A stretch of 64,000 nucleotides of DNA, from positions 1-64,000 of the forward strand of contig CAZGXI010000020.1 of assembly GCA_964529715.1 (NCBI GenBank), in the 5' to 3' direction. Every line of letters starts with the position of its first letter. The stretch's first letter is position 1. Positions 49,708-58,176 of the stretch are shown piece after piece. The notes beneath the pieces are model-generated. The model saw only the letters and a program-made list of their open reading frames with translations. It ran no database searches and was not told the origin of the DNA. This stretch comes from CAZGXI01 sp964529715. GTDB taxonomy: Bacteria; Chloroflexota; Anaerolineae; Aggregatilineales; Ch27. The position numbers and the translations under genes were made by a program.

Positions 49708-50733
49708 TCAGGGTTCAACAACCGGCAACAGGTCGAGGTCCAGATCCGCCAGGATATACTGAGACGATACCCACCCCTGCTGCGCATCCGGCAGGCGCAC
49801 GAAAAGCCAGTCACCCTCTGTATTGCGCCCCAGCGCAGCCAGAGCTTCGCCGGCCACCAACACCCGGACAATCCGGCCATTCACCGGTGCAGCGCGCAAA
49901 TTAACCCGCTCCTCCGAAACCGTTGCATTGGCAATCGGCTCGGTCTCCAACGTGACGACGGCAGGCATTACCTCCACAAGGTCGTCGGTGGTAGTCAGAA
50001 TGCCATCCACAACTTCTTGAAGTTGTACCGACACCACGTTCAGGCTGTCAGGCGAGTCGAGCAATTCGAGCGGCATTCGGAATTCAATAGCAATATCCCG
50101 ATCCTCGATAACGTCGGCGGCACTCCGCGCTTCGCCCGCCCGCTCCGTAATGACAAACAGCGTCCCGGCGCCCCGGCGCGGCAACGCATACTGATAGGTC
50201 CGGTATTCGCCCGCCGTATTCGTCACCAGATCAATCAACACCAGACCCACATTGTACGGATCGCCCGAAACTTCAATAAGCATGTAGAAGTAAGCATCGT
50301 TCATGTATGAGCGAACCGCCGTCAGGTCCACCGTCCCCGTGCTGTCCCCCGCCACATCGACAAACGGACCGGTAAAACGTGCCCAATCGTCGGCACGGCC
50401 ATCCACTGCCGTAAAGATCGGTCCCCTTTCCGGCGGCAGGTAAGGGCCATTGAAATGCACATCGAAGACGCTGACCCACCCCACAACGCCATCCAACGTT
50501 TCGACCTGCATCCACTCCCGGCTATCATCCCATCCTAGAACACGCAACAACGCTCCTTGCGTCAGGGTCGCAGTAACCTCAGCCTGCATACTGGGTTCAG
50601 CACGTAGCGACGCCTCCGGCGAAATGACCGTCGCCGTTTCTTCTCCCTGCCCCCAGACCGGAACCAACGAAAACAGCAGCAGACCCAACAGCAGAATCCA
50701 CCCACCCGCGCGATATGCCAGGTGTCTGTTCAT
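49708..50733 (-). CDS. Exported SH3b-(CBM9-like)-SH3b protein
   Basis: This 341-residue secreted protein has a signal peptide (WILLLGLLLFSLVPVWGQG). The first SH3b domain (about 35-90) has ASLRAEPSMQAEVTATLTQG and GWVSVFDVHF. A family 9 carbohydrate-binding-like domain follows (about 105-255; AVDGRADDWARFTGPFVDVAG, MNDAYFYMLIEVSGDP, DIAIEFRMPLELL). A second SH3b domain is at about 270-330 (VNLRAAPVNGRIVRVLVAG, QGWVSSQYI). The mix points to a surface protein that binds cell-wall peptides and glycans. It diverges from the glycosyltransferase block. Confidence 0.8.
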   Translation of the reverse strand: MNRHLAYRAGGWILLLGLLLFSLVPVWGQGEETATVISPEASLRAEPSMQAEVTATLTQGALLRVLGWDDSREWMQVETLDGVVGWVSVFDVHFNGPYLPPERGPIFTAVDGRADDWARFTGPFVDVAGDSTGTVDLTAVRSYMNDAYFYMLIEVSGDPYNVGLVLIDLVTNTAGEYRTYQYALPRRGAGTLFVITERAGEARSAADVIEDRDIAIEFRMPLELLDSPDSLNVVSVQLQEVVDGILTTTDDLVEVMPAVVTLETEPIANATVSEERVNLRAAPVNGRIVRVLVAGEALAALGRNTEGDWLFVRLPDAQQGWVSSQYILADLDLDLLPVVEP

Positions 50734-50773
50734 GGCTCAGCTCCTCGGCTCGGAAAGCGAATGACCTACCCCC

Positions 50774-50803
50774 ATTCTAAATCGACTGCGCCTTTGTGTC
50801 CAA
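50774..50803 (-). promoter_or_regulatory. Promoter of the SH3b/CBM9-like gene
   Basis: Minus-strand TTGGAC (plus 50798-50803) and TAGAAT (plus 50774-50779) with an 18-base spacer lie about 40 bases before the start at 50733. Confidence 0.55.
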
Positions 50804-50844
50804 AGAATAACCGACTGCCTATACCGACAGCAGGCCGGTTGACG

Positions 50845-50850
50845 TAAAAT
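50845..50850 (+). promoter_or_regulatory. -10-like box before the glycosyltransferase block
   Basis: TAAAAT (50845-50850) lies 32 bases before ATG 50882. The -35 region (near 50822-50827) is poor, so this is only a candidate. Confidence 0.3.
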
Positions 50851-50881
50851 AGCAAGCAAGTTCAAATGACAGCATCGGACA

Positions 50882-52177
50882 ATGACGCTAATTTCATCTC
50901 ATCCCCTTCGCATCCTCCAGCTCAACACTGCCGATATACAGGGCGGCGCGGCTAAAGTCGCCCGCACCCTGCATAGCCTGTATCTGGATAGCGGGCATGA
51001 CGCTTATATGGCCGTCGGTGTGGCCCAGCAGCCGAATGAACGGATCCGCACGCTGGACAACCGCCGCAAAAACAACCCCACGTGGCTGGCACGCGGCGTG
51101 CTCCAGCGCACTCTTGGCTGGCAAGACATCAGCTACCCTGGCAGTCACCGCCTGCCCACGCTTTTTCCTGAAGGCTGGGACATCCTCCACGCACACAACC
51201 TGCACTGCTTCTATTTCGACCTGAGCGCACTCCCGGCCCTGGCGCGCCGCGCACCGGTAGTGCTGACCATGCACGACATGTGGGCCATCACCGGGCACTG
51301 CGCCTACGCGCTGGAATGTACACGCTGGCGCACGGGCTGCGGCCATTGCCCCGACCTGGAACGCTACCAGCCAATCCGCACCGACGGCACGCGCTTTAAC
51401 TGGCAGCGCAAAAAGCGCCTGTTTGCCGCGAGTGATCTCTGGATCACCGCGCCTGCACAGTGGCTTTTGGACCTGCTGGACGACAGTCTGCTGGCCGGGC
51501 GACCCCAAAAGCTGATCCCGAACGGCATCAATACCCAGCTATTCCACCCGGCGTCGCGCCAAGAAGCGCGCCGCCAGCTTGGACTGCCCCAGGAGGGATC
51601 GATCCTGCTCTTCGTGGCCGATCCCACCAGTGTCTACAAGGACTTCGGCACGCTACGACAGGCCGTAGATCAGCTTTTCCAGACCCTTCCTGCCCGACAG
51701 AGGCCGACCCTGCTGGTGTTGGGCGCTGACCGGGAAAATCGGGCGGTTGATTGGGAAACGGTCGGGGAACATATCCGCGCCTTTCCCTTCACACCGGATG
51801 AGAACAGAGTCGCCCTCTACTACCAGGCTGCTGACGTCCTGGCCCACGCGGCGCGCGCAGAAGTTCTGCCGCTTTCGATCCTCGAAGCGATGGCCTGTGG
51901 CTGCGCCGTCGTCGCCAGCGACGTGGGCGGTATCGGCGAGGAGGTTGTACACGGCGAAACCGGCCTGCTCGTCCCATCGGGGAACGTCGAGGCAATGGCA
52001 GCTGCCTTGCATGCGCTGCTGACCGATCCCGACCGCGCCGCCCAGATGGGCCTCGCCGGGCGGGCACGCGTCGAGGCCCACTTCGACCGACGCAACATGG
52101 CAGCGGCCTATCTGCGCTTTTACGATGAAGTTCTTGAAACAGCCCAATCCCGCAAAGAAAGGGCGCAACATGCCTGA
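50882..52177 (+). CDS. Glycosyltransferase, GT4 (GT-B fold)
   Basis: This 431-residue enzyme transfers sugar from an activated donor in surface-polysaccharide synthesis. Its N-domain has LQLNTADIQGGAAKVARTL and LHAHNLHCFYFD. A Cys-rich insert, CAYALECTRWRTGCGHC, may bind a metal. The C-domain has LIPNGIN and the donor-site segment EVLPLSILEAMACGCAVVAS, with DVGGIGEEVVHGETGLL. It is the first of four transferase genes; its stop overlaps the next start by 8 bases. Start ATG 50882. Confidence 0.9.
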   Translation: MTLISSHPLRILQLNTADIQGGAAKVARTLHSLYLDSGHDAYMAVGVAQQPNERIRTLDNRRKNNPTWLARGVLQRTLGWQDISYPGSHRLPTLFPEGWDILHAHNLHCFYFDLSALPALARRAPVVLTMHDMWAITGHCAYALECTRWRTGCGHCPDLERYQPIRTDGTRFNWQRKKRLFAASDLWITAPAQWLLDLLDDSLLAGRPQKLIPNGINTQLFHPASRQEARRQLGLPQEGSILLFVADPTSVYKDFGTLRQAVDQLFQTLPARQRPTLLVLGADRENRAVDWETVGEHIRAFPFTPDENRVALYYQAADVLAHAARAEVLPLSILEAMACGCAVVASDVGGIGEEVVHGETGLLVPSGNVEAMAAALHALLTDPDRAAQMGLAGRARVEAHFDRRNMAAAYLRFYDEVLETAQSRKERAQHA

Positions 52178-53117
52178 TCCGCTGCCTCTCGTCTCGGTCA
52201 TCACGCCCTCGTTCAACCAGGGCACATTCATCCGCACCACCATTGAGAGCGTGCTGTCCCAGGATTATCCTAACCTGGAATACATCGTCATCGACGGCGG
52301 CTCAACCGATGACACCCTGGAGGTGCTGCGCAGCTACGACGACCGTTTCTTCTGGGTCTCCGAAGCGGATCGGGGACAATCTCATGCCATCAACAAGGGC
52401 TTCGCGCGCGCCAGAGGCGAAATTCTGGCCTGGCTGAATTCTGACGACGTTTATCTGCCCGGCGCGGTGAGCCAATCGGTAGCTTTCCTGCAAGCCCATC
52501 CCGAAATCGACCTCGTCTACGGCGACGCCCAGTTGATCGACGCGGAAGGCTGCATCATCAGGCCGCTCGTCGCCAGTAAGCCGTTTTCACTCACCAATAT
52601 CCTCACCCGCTTCTCGACCCTTGCCCAGCCCTCAGCCTTTTTTCGGAGGCGCGCGTTGGAGCAGGCCGGCCCGTTGAACGAACGCCTGCACTACATGATG
52701 GACTTCGACTTCTGGCTGCGGATCGGTCTGTGCGGCCAGGGTTGCTATCTGCCAGGCGTGCGCGCCCAGATGCGCTTCCATCCAAGCTCCAAGAGCATGT
52801 CCCAGGAGACGCGGTTCTGGGCAGAACGGCGGAGTCTGCTGGATGAGATTTTCGCGCGGCCCGACCTGCCCGCCGAAGCGCACGCCGCCCGTCGAGAGGC
52901 TTACGCCCACTGTGAACTATACTGGGGCGATAACCTGCTGCGCGAAGGTAGGCGCGCCGAAGCCCGCCCGCACCTGTGGTATGCCCTGCGCCAGCACCCA
53001 CGCCTGCGACGGCGCATCCTGGCCCTGGCCCTGCTCGTCGATGCGCGCTGCAACACCCCATTCGCGGCGCTGGGCCGCCATCTGCGCAATTGGATCGCCG
53101 GACCGCCGCAGCCTTGA
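52170..53117 (+). CDS. Glycosyltransferase, GT2 (GT-A fold)
   Basis: This 315-residue enzyme has the GT-A nucleotide-sugar fold. Motifs are VSVITPSFNQGTFIRTTIES, IVIDGGSTDDTLEVL, WLNSDDVYLPGA (SDD, the metal-binding DxD equivalent) and MMDFDFWLRIGL. No membrane helix is visible. Start ATG 52170 overlaps the previous stop by 8 bases; a start at 52125 would lie deeper inside the previous gene. Its acceptor is not known. Confidence 0.9.
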   Translation: MPDPLPLVSVITPSFNQGTFIRTTIESVLSQDYPNLEYIVIDGGSTDDTLEVLRSYDDRFFWVSEADRGQSHAINKGFARARGEILAWLNSDDVYLPGAVSQSVAFLQAHPEIDLVYGDAQLIDAEGCIIRPLVASKPFSLTNILTRFSTLAQPSAFFRRRALEQAGPLNERLHYMMDFDFWLRIGLCGQGCYLPGVRAQMRFHPSSKSMSQETRFWAERRSLLDEIFARPDLPAEAHAARREAYAHCELYWGDNLLREGRRAEARPHLWYALRQHPRLRRRILALALLVDARCNTPFAALGRHLRNWIAGPPQP

Positions 53118-53127
53118 GGAAGTTCTG

Positions 53128-54333
53128 ATGCATAAAAAGCCGATCCGTGTCGCCTATCTGGACGCAACGGGCGAAATGGGAGGGGCAGAACACCTGCTAC
53201 TCCTCCTACTAGACGGCCTGCCGCGAGATGTCGTTGACCCGCTCCTGATCTGCACCGCCGAAGGGCCGTTTCCAGACCAGGCCCGCGCGCGGGGCATTTC
53301 CACACGGGTTATCCCCCTGCCCCGGCTGCACCCTGTTAGCCGGGTGATCTGGGGGCGGAAAATTCTCGATCCCCTGGCCGTTGCGATCAACGCCGCCACA
53401 ATTCTGGTTGCTGCCGCTCAGATGACACGCGCCCTGAAAGATATGCATCCCGACCTAGTGCAGACCAACAGCACGTTTGCCCACCTTTACGGCGGATTGG
53501 CAGCGCGATGGTGCGGCCTGCCCTGTATCTGGTACTTCCACGATCTGGTCGAGACACGGCGGCTGCGCGGCAGCATTGTCCAATTCTGGCGACTACTGGC
53601 GTCTGCTCTGGCGACGCACGTTGTAGCCGTGTCGCAGGCCGTGTTGGATTCGCTGGGCATCGGTGATTCCAAAGGGACGGTTATCTATGCCGGACAGACA
53701 GACCCGCCGGCAACAACCACGCCGGACCTGCGCGCACGGCTGGGCCTTCCTCAGGATGCCCGGCTGGTGGGATACGTCGGGCGCATTGCGCACGTCAAGG
53801 CGCTGGATGTGTTGGCAAAGGCAGCCCAACGGGTCATCAGCGCGGCCCCCCAGGTACACTTCGTCTTATTCGGAGAGGCATTGTTCGGGCAGACGGGCTA
53901 TAAGCAGGCGCTTGCAGAACAGGTAGCCGGCGTCGGAATCGGCGATCACTGGCACTGGCTGGGATATACTCAGAATGTGTGTTCCTACTTATCCCAAATC
54001 GACTGTCTGGTGCTGCCCTCGCGTCGGGAGGCGTTGGGGCTGGCGCTTCTCGAAGCCGGGATCGCCGGGAAACCCGCCGTCGGGACGCGCGTCGGAGGTA
54101 TCCCCGAAGTGATTGTGGACGGCGAAACGGGACTCCTGGTTCCCCCAGAAGATTCAGAAGCCCTGGCTGCCGCCATCCTGCGCCTGATCCAGAACCCACT
54201 GCTGGCAGAGGCGATGGGACGCAGCGCACAGGCGCACGTCAGGGATGTTTTCGGCTTGCCGCGCTATTACACGGAGTTTATCGCGTTGTATGATTCCATC
54301 CTCGACAGCCAGGAAAATCCTGTACGTCTATAA
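53128..54333 (+). CDS. Glycosyltransferase, GT4 (GT-B fold), second copy
   Basis: This 401-residue transferase starts at ATG 53128 with TTGAGGA upstream. It has the acceptor-side motif YLDATGEMGGAEHLLLLLLD, then LVQTNSTFAHLYGGLAARW. The donor-side has GYVGRIAHVKALDVLAKAA, VLPSRREALGLALLEAGIAG and TRVGGIPEVIVDGETGLLVP. It resembles capsule or LPS-like GT4 proteins. The next gene overlaps it by 44 bases. Confidence 0.9.
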   Translation: MHKKPIRVAYLDATGEMGGAEHLLLLLLDGLPRDVVDPLLICTAEGPFPDQARARGISTRVIPLPRLHPVSRVIWGRKILDPLAVAINAATILVAAAQMTRALKDMHPDLVQTNSTFAHLYGGLAARWCGLPCIWYFHDLVETRRLRGSIVQFWRLLASALATHVVAVSQAVLDSLGIGDSKGTVIYAGQTDPPATTTPDLRARLGLPQDARLVGYVGRIAHVKALDVLAKAAQRVISAAPQVHFVLFGEALFGQTGYKQALAEQVAGVGIGDHWHWLGYTQNVCSYLSQIDCLVLPSRREALGLALLEAGIAGKPAVGTRVGGIPEVIVDGETGLLVPPEDSEALAAAILRLIQNPLLAEAMGRSAQAHVRDVFGLPRYYTEFIALYDSILDSQENPVRL

Positions 54334-55309
54334 CACGACCTCGTCATTCGTCGCCATCGACCGCGATCTGCTGGCCGAACGCTGGACAGTACACGCCTGG
54401 TATGCATCCCGGCGAACAGTCAATTTAGCGGCGCTGGCGGCTGCCGTCCGGCAAAGCGATCTCGTGTTCGGCTGGTTCGCCTCCTGGCATACCTTCTGGC
54501 CCATGATGCTGGCGCGATGGCTAAAAAAACCATCCCTGCTAGTGATCGGCGGCTACGACACGGCCAACCTGCCGGAGATCGGCTACGGCCATCAGCGCGG
54601 CGGCCTCAAGAAGTGGATCAGCCGCCAGACCATCCGCAGCGCCAGCCGGTTGAGCACCTTTTCCGAGTACAGCCACCAGGAAATTCAGCGCAATCTGCAT
54701 CTGCCCCCAGAACAAATCCACCTGATTTACCTGGGCATCCCCGATCCCTTTGCCGGACAGGATTACGCCTTGTTCCAGGAACCCAGAGCAGCGGTCGCAC
54801 TGACCATCGGTGGCGTGACGCGCAGCAACTTACTGCGTAAAGGGCTACTGCCGTTCGTGCAGGCGGCGAGGCTGTTGCCGGATGTTCGCTTCGTTTTGGC
54901 AGGCCGCTGGTTAGACGACTCCATTACAGAATTACAACGTGTCGCGCCAGAAAACGTCGCCTTCACAGGCTGGCTGCCGCCGGAAGAGTTTTCCGAACAC
55001 CTGCGACGCGCCTCCGCCTATGTCCAGCCATCGCAACACGAAGGGTTCGGCATGTCGGTGGCAGAAGCCATGCTCGGCGGGTGCATTCCGGTCGTCACGC
55101 GAGTCGGTGCGCTGCCAGAAGTCGTTGGAGAGACAGGCGTTTACATCCCATCCAATCGTCCCGAAGACATTGCCGACTCGATCCGGCAGGCCTTGCCTCT
55201 CGCCGACCCAGATCACAGCCGGGAAGCGCGCGCACGCATTCTGACCCTGTTTCCGCTCGAAAACCGTCGCCGGGAACTATGTCGTCTGGTCGAGCAGCTT
55301 ATCTCCTGA
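54290..55309 (+). CDS. Glycosyltransferase, GT4, third copy
   Basis: This 339-residue transferase starts at ATG 54290, inside the end of the previous gene (44-base overlap), with GGAG 14 bases upstream. The N-domain is short: ILYVYNTTSSFVAIDRDLL, FGWFASWHTFWPMMLA. The donor side has GGVTRSNLLRKGLLPFVQAA, FTGWLPPEEFSEHL and VQPSQHEGFGMSVAEAMLGG. The overlap of four genes in one direction suggests a single glycan-assembly operon, but no flippase or polymerase gene is present here. Confidence 0.88.
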   Translation: MIPSSTARKILYVYNTTSSFVAIDRDLLAERWTVHAWYASRRTVNLAALAAAVRQSDLVFGWFASWHTFWPMMLARWLKKPSLLVIGGYDTANLPEIGYGHQRGGLKKWISRQTIRSASRLSTFSEYSHQEIQRNLHLPPEQIHLIYLGIPDPFAGQDYALFQEPRAAVALTIGGVTRSNLLRKGLLPFVQAARLLPDVRFVLAGRWLDDSITELQRVAPENVAFTGWLPPEEFSEHLRRASAYVQPSQHEGFGMSVAEAMLGGCIPVVTRVGALPEVVGETGVYIPSNRPEDIADSIRQALPLADPDHSREARARILTLFPLENRRRELCRLVEQLIS

Positions 55310-55353
55310 CTCGGACGCACGCTACACCGCTGGCGCCGGCAGACATTCGCGCT

Positions 55354-57117
55354 ATGATTCGCCGCATGAAAAACCAATCTCAGCGCCCCCTTTACAGGTG
55401 CATATCCCAGGCCAGTCTGGGTTTGGCCCTGCTATTGCTTACGCTACTGACGACTGCCGTTCCCCAGGCCACCAGCGCGCCGCTCGCTCAAATGACCCCA
55501 ACCGGCATCCAGGCCGAGGCCGTTGGTCAGGCCAACGTACGCGCCGGTCCGGGCCTTGATTACGCCGTGATCGGCACGATCTTCAGCGGCACGCGCTACG
55601 CCGTATTCGGCCAGCACGAATTTTTCCCCTGGCTGCTGATTGCCTATCCTGGCTCGGCAGACGGGCAAGGATGGGTCTTTGCCGATCTAGTCACGTTAAC
55701 TGCGCCACTCGCGCAGGTTCCTTATCTATCGGGCACGATCCTGGTCAGCACGCCCAGCCCGATCCCGGTGGCAACGCTGACTGCCCTGCCCGGCAACGTC
55801 GTTACCAGCGATCCGGCCCTGGCAGGACTCGTCACCGTCGAGGCGCTGGCGGAGACGAATGTGCGCTTCGGGCCGGGCGTCGATTATCCGCGCATCGGGC
55901 GTATCTTCCCCGGCGAGCGTTATACCGCTCTCAGCCGCCACGCGCTGTATCCCTGGTTGCTGATCAGCTTCCCCGGCGCGCCGAACGGCGCGGGATGGGT
56001 CTACATGGACGTCGTGGAAGTAACAGGGGATGTTTCTGCCCTGCCGGTAATCACAGTGGAAACCGTCGGCTGGCCAACGCTGACGCCAACGCCCCCTTTT
56101 GTCATAACCAGCCTTCCACCCTGGCAGAACGCCGAAACGCCCGCACCGACGCCGATGTTGCCCGCCATCGATCTACCGGCGCTCGGCGATGACATCCTGG
56201 CCTATCTGCTGGAACAAGGCTTTGCGCCGGAAGAAGATCGCTTCGGCTCGGTTTTCCTCCTCGATCTGGCGACCGGCGCTAACATCTCACTCGGCGACGG
56301 GATCGCCTACAGCGGCATGAGCCTCATCAAAATCCCGATCCTGGTTACACTCTACCGACAACTGGATCGGCCACCTGATCCGGCAGAGGCCATAACAATT
56401 GCCAACACCATGATTTGCAGCGACAACATGGCCTCCAACGAACTGCTGGCGCGGATTGGCGGCGGCGATCCTTACACAGGCGGGCAGCAGGTCACGGCGA
56501 CGATGCGCGCCCTCGGCCTGCAAAACACCTTCATTCTGACGCCGTTCGTGATCCCAGGCGTCCCCATGCCGCAGCCGAGCCAGGCGCTCACACCGCCGCA
56601 GACAGCCGCCGATCAAGAGCGTGCCGCCCCCGACCCCTACAACCAGGCCACACCAGAAGACCTGGGCTGGCTGCTCAACGCTGTCTATCAGTGTGCGATG
56701 GATGAGAGTGGCCCCCTGCTGATAGCTTTCCCCGGCGAGATCACGCCGGTCGAGTGCCGCCAGATGATCCTCGCCATGAGCGCCAACGAGATCGGTGTGC
56801 TCACAGAAGCCGGCGTGCCCACGGGGACGCGCGTGGCGCACAAACACGGCTGGATCAACGACACGCACGGCGATGCGGCTATTGTCTTTACGCCCGGTGG
56901 TGACTTCGTGCTGACCATGACGCTTCACCAACCGGACTGGCTCCCCTATGAGCTGTCTTGGCCGACGATGGCGGAGATCGCACGGCTGGCTTACAATGCC
57001 TATAATCCCAATGCCCCCCTGGACGCGATCCATCCGCAGGTGGTCAGTGAAACCTGCCAGGTGGATGCTTCCTTGCTGGAGGAACTGGCAACCGCCGACG
57101 TGCCGCTGTTAGAATAA
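55354..57117 (+). CDS. Exported class A beta-lactamase-fold serine hydrolase with two SH3b domains
   Basis: This 587-residue protein has a signal peptide (ASLGLALLLLTLLTTAVPQATSA core hydrophobic at about 20-36). Two SH3b domains (about 50-110 and 165-220; NVRAGPGLDYAVIG, NVRFGPGVDYPRIG) and a Thr/Pro linker follow. A serine hydrolase of the class A beta-lactamase/PBP fold begins near residue 275. Catalytic Ser323 and Lys326 are in SGMSLIKIP (SxxK), SDN at 356-358 and KHG at 497-499, where the usual third motif is KTG. It may trim peptidoglycan or bind it, rather than give drug resistance. ATG 55354 is chosen; ATG 55366 is possible. Confidence 0.85.
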   Translation: MIRRMKNQSQRPLYRCISQASLGLALLLLTLLTTAVPQATSAPLAQMTPTGIQAEAVGQANVRAGPGLDYAVIGTIFSGTRYAVFGQHEFFPWLLIAYPGSADGQGWVFADLVTLTAPLAQVPYLSGTILVSTPSPIPVATLTALPGNVVTSDPALAGLVTVEALAETNVRFGPGVDYPRIGRIFPGERYTALSRHALYPWLLISFPGAPNGAGWVYMDVVEVTGDVSALPVITVETVGWPTLTPTPPFVITSLPPWQNAETPAPTPMLPAIDLPALGDDILAYLLEQGFAPEEDRFGSVFLLDLATGANISLGDGIAYSGMSLIKIPILVTLYRQLDRPPDPAEAITIANTMICSDNMASNELLARIGGGDPYTGGQQVTATMRALGLQNTFILTPFVIPGVPMPQPSQALTPPQTAADQERAAPDPYNQATPEDLGWLLNAVYQCAMDESGPLLIAFPGEITPVECRQMILAMSANEIGVLTEAGVPTGTRVAHKHGWINDTHGDAAIVFTPGGDFVLTMTLHQPDWLPYELSWPTMAEIARLAYNAYNPNAPLDAIHPQVVSETCQVDASLLEELATADVPLLE

Positions 57118-57141
57118 ACGCATTGCCAATCGGGACATCCC

Positions 57142-58053
57142 CTACTGAAAAAACGCTTCTGCCTGCTCCTGCGTGATGCCCCTGTCCGTCGGGCCGATGG
57201 CCTGCGCCAGCCGCCTCAGAGCGGCCATTACGCCTTCCGGCAAATCGGGGGAGGCTACCTGTTCCAACGAAACTCGAACAAACGTCTCAACTAACGTAGC
57301 GGGCAGTTCGCCAACCTGAGCAAGCCATTCGAGCACACCGCCCCAGGCATCAAGCACCTGCCGCCAGGTTGCAGCCAAGTCACCCTCATTGTAGATAACC
57401 ACATCTGCCTGGGCCAGTTTATCTGCCTGGGGATTTTGTGCCTCGATCCGTGCGACAGCCTGCTCGCGCAAATATCCCCGGTCGGCCATCAGCCGTCTGA
57501 TTTGCTGCTCGCGGGAAGCGTCTACTACCCATACCTGATCGACCTGCCTACGCAGATCGCCTTCCAGCAGCTTGATTGCCTCGATCACCACGACGGCATG
57601 GACACTGTACTGAAGCATTTGCCCGATCTCGGCCACGACCAGCGGGCGGAAGATGCGTTCCAGCTGGGCCAACACCGCCGGGTCTTGAAACGCCTTTCTG
57701 GAGAGCGCCGCCGTGTCTAACCGGCCATCCGGCAGCAGCACATCACGCCCCAACGCCTCGATCAGCGGCGCATAGCCGGGTGCGCCGGGTTCGCGGAGAC
57801 GATGCACCAGTCGGTCCGCGTCGATGACCTGCGCGCCCAGTTTCGCCAGCATATTCAGGACAGTGCTCTTACCCATCGCAATGTTACCCGTCAGCCCAAG
57901 AACAATCCGCTGCCGACGGGCGGGAGGCAGAAATTCGCCATTCAAGAATGCCCGCAGCCAGGCATGGCGAAAGCTCACCTCGCCGGCATCCTGATCCAAC
58001 AGACGCGCTGCGATCAGTCCGTCCAACAACTGCGCAGGTCGCACCTCACGCAT
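57142..58053 (-). CDS. coaE: Dephospho-CoA kinase CoaE with N- and C-terminal extensions
   Basis: The last step of CoA synthesis is phosphorylation of dephospho-CoA. The CoaE core lies at about residues 48-235. It has LGLTGNIAMGKSTVLNMLAKLGA (P-loop GNIAMGKS), VIDADRLVHRL, IFRPLVVAEIG, VVVIEAIKLLEGDL and RRLMADRGYLREQAVARIEAQ, all of the family. The protein has 303 residues, whereas most CoaE have about 200. The N-terminal 47 residues (MREVRPAQLLDGLIAARLLDQ, a helical segment) and about 65 C-terminal residues have no known match. The start ATG 58053 is preceded by an in-frame open region only after the promoter of the divergent gene. Confidence 0.88.
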   Translation of the reverse strand: MREVRPAQLLDGLIAARLLDQDAGEVSFRHAWLRAFLNGEFLPPARRQRIVLGLTGNIAMGKSTVLNMLAKLGAQVIDADRLVHRLREPGAPGYAPLIEALGRDVLLPDGRLDTAALSRKAFQDPAVLAQLERIFRPLVVAEIGQMLQYSVHAVVVIEAIKLLEGDLRRQVDQVWVVDASREQQIRRLMADRGYLREQAVARIEAQNPQADKLAQADVVIYNEGDLAATWRQVLDAWGGVLEWLAQVGELPATLVETFVRVSLEQVASPDLPEGVMAALRRLAQAIGPTDRGITQEQAEAFFQ

Positions 58054-58109
58054 AAGGCATCCCTCCTGATCTGCGGGGATTGTAGCGCAGTAGCACAGGC
58101 CCCGACTGT

Positions 58110-58139
58110 TTGTATTTCAAGCACAGAGACGGTTACAAT
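58110..58139 (+). promoter_or_regulatory. Promoter of the DtxR-type regulator gene
   Basis: TTGTAT (58110-58115) and TACAAT (58134-58139) with an 18-base spacer. The ATG at 58138 overlaps the -10 box, so translation from it is unlikely and ATG 58177 is preferred. Confidence 0.6.
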
Positions 58140-58176
58140 GCAGCTAGGATTCGCAAGGAGCAAGGCGCGCTGCATC

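Noticed and set aside
56180..57117. Class A beta-lactamase resistance gene
   Set aside because: The third motif is KHG, two SH3b domains precede the enzyme, and the context is surface glycan synthesis.
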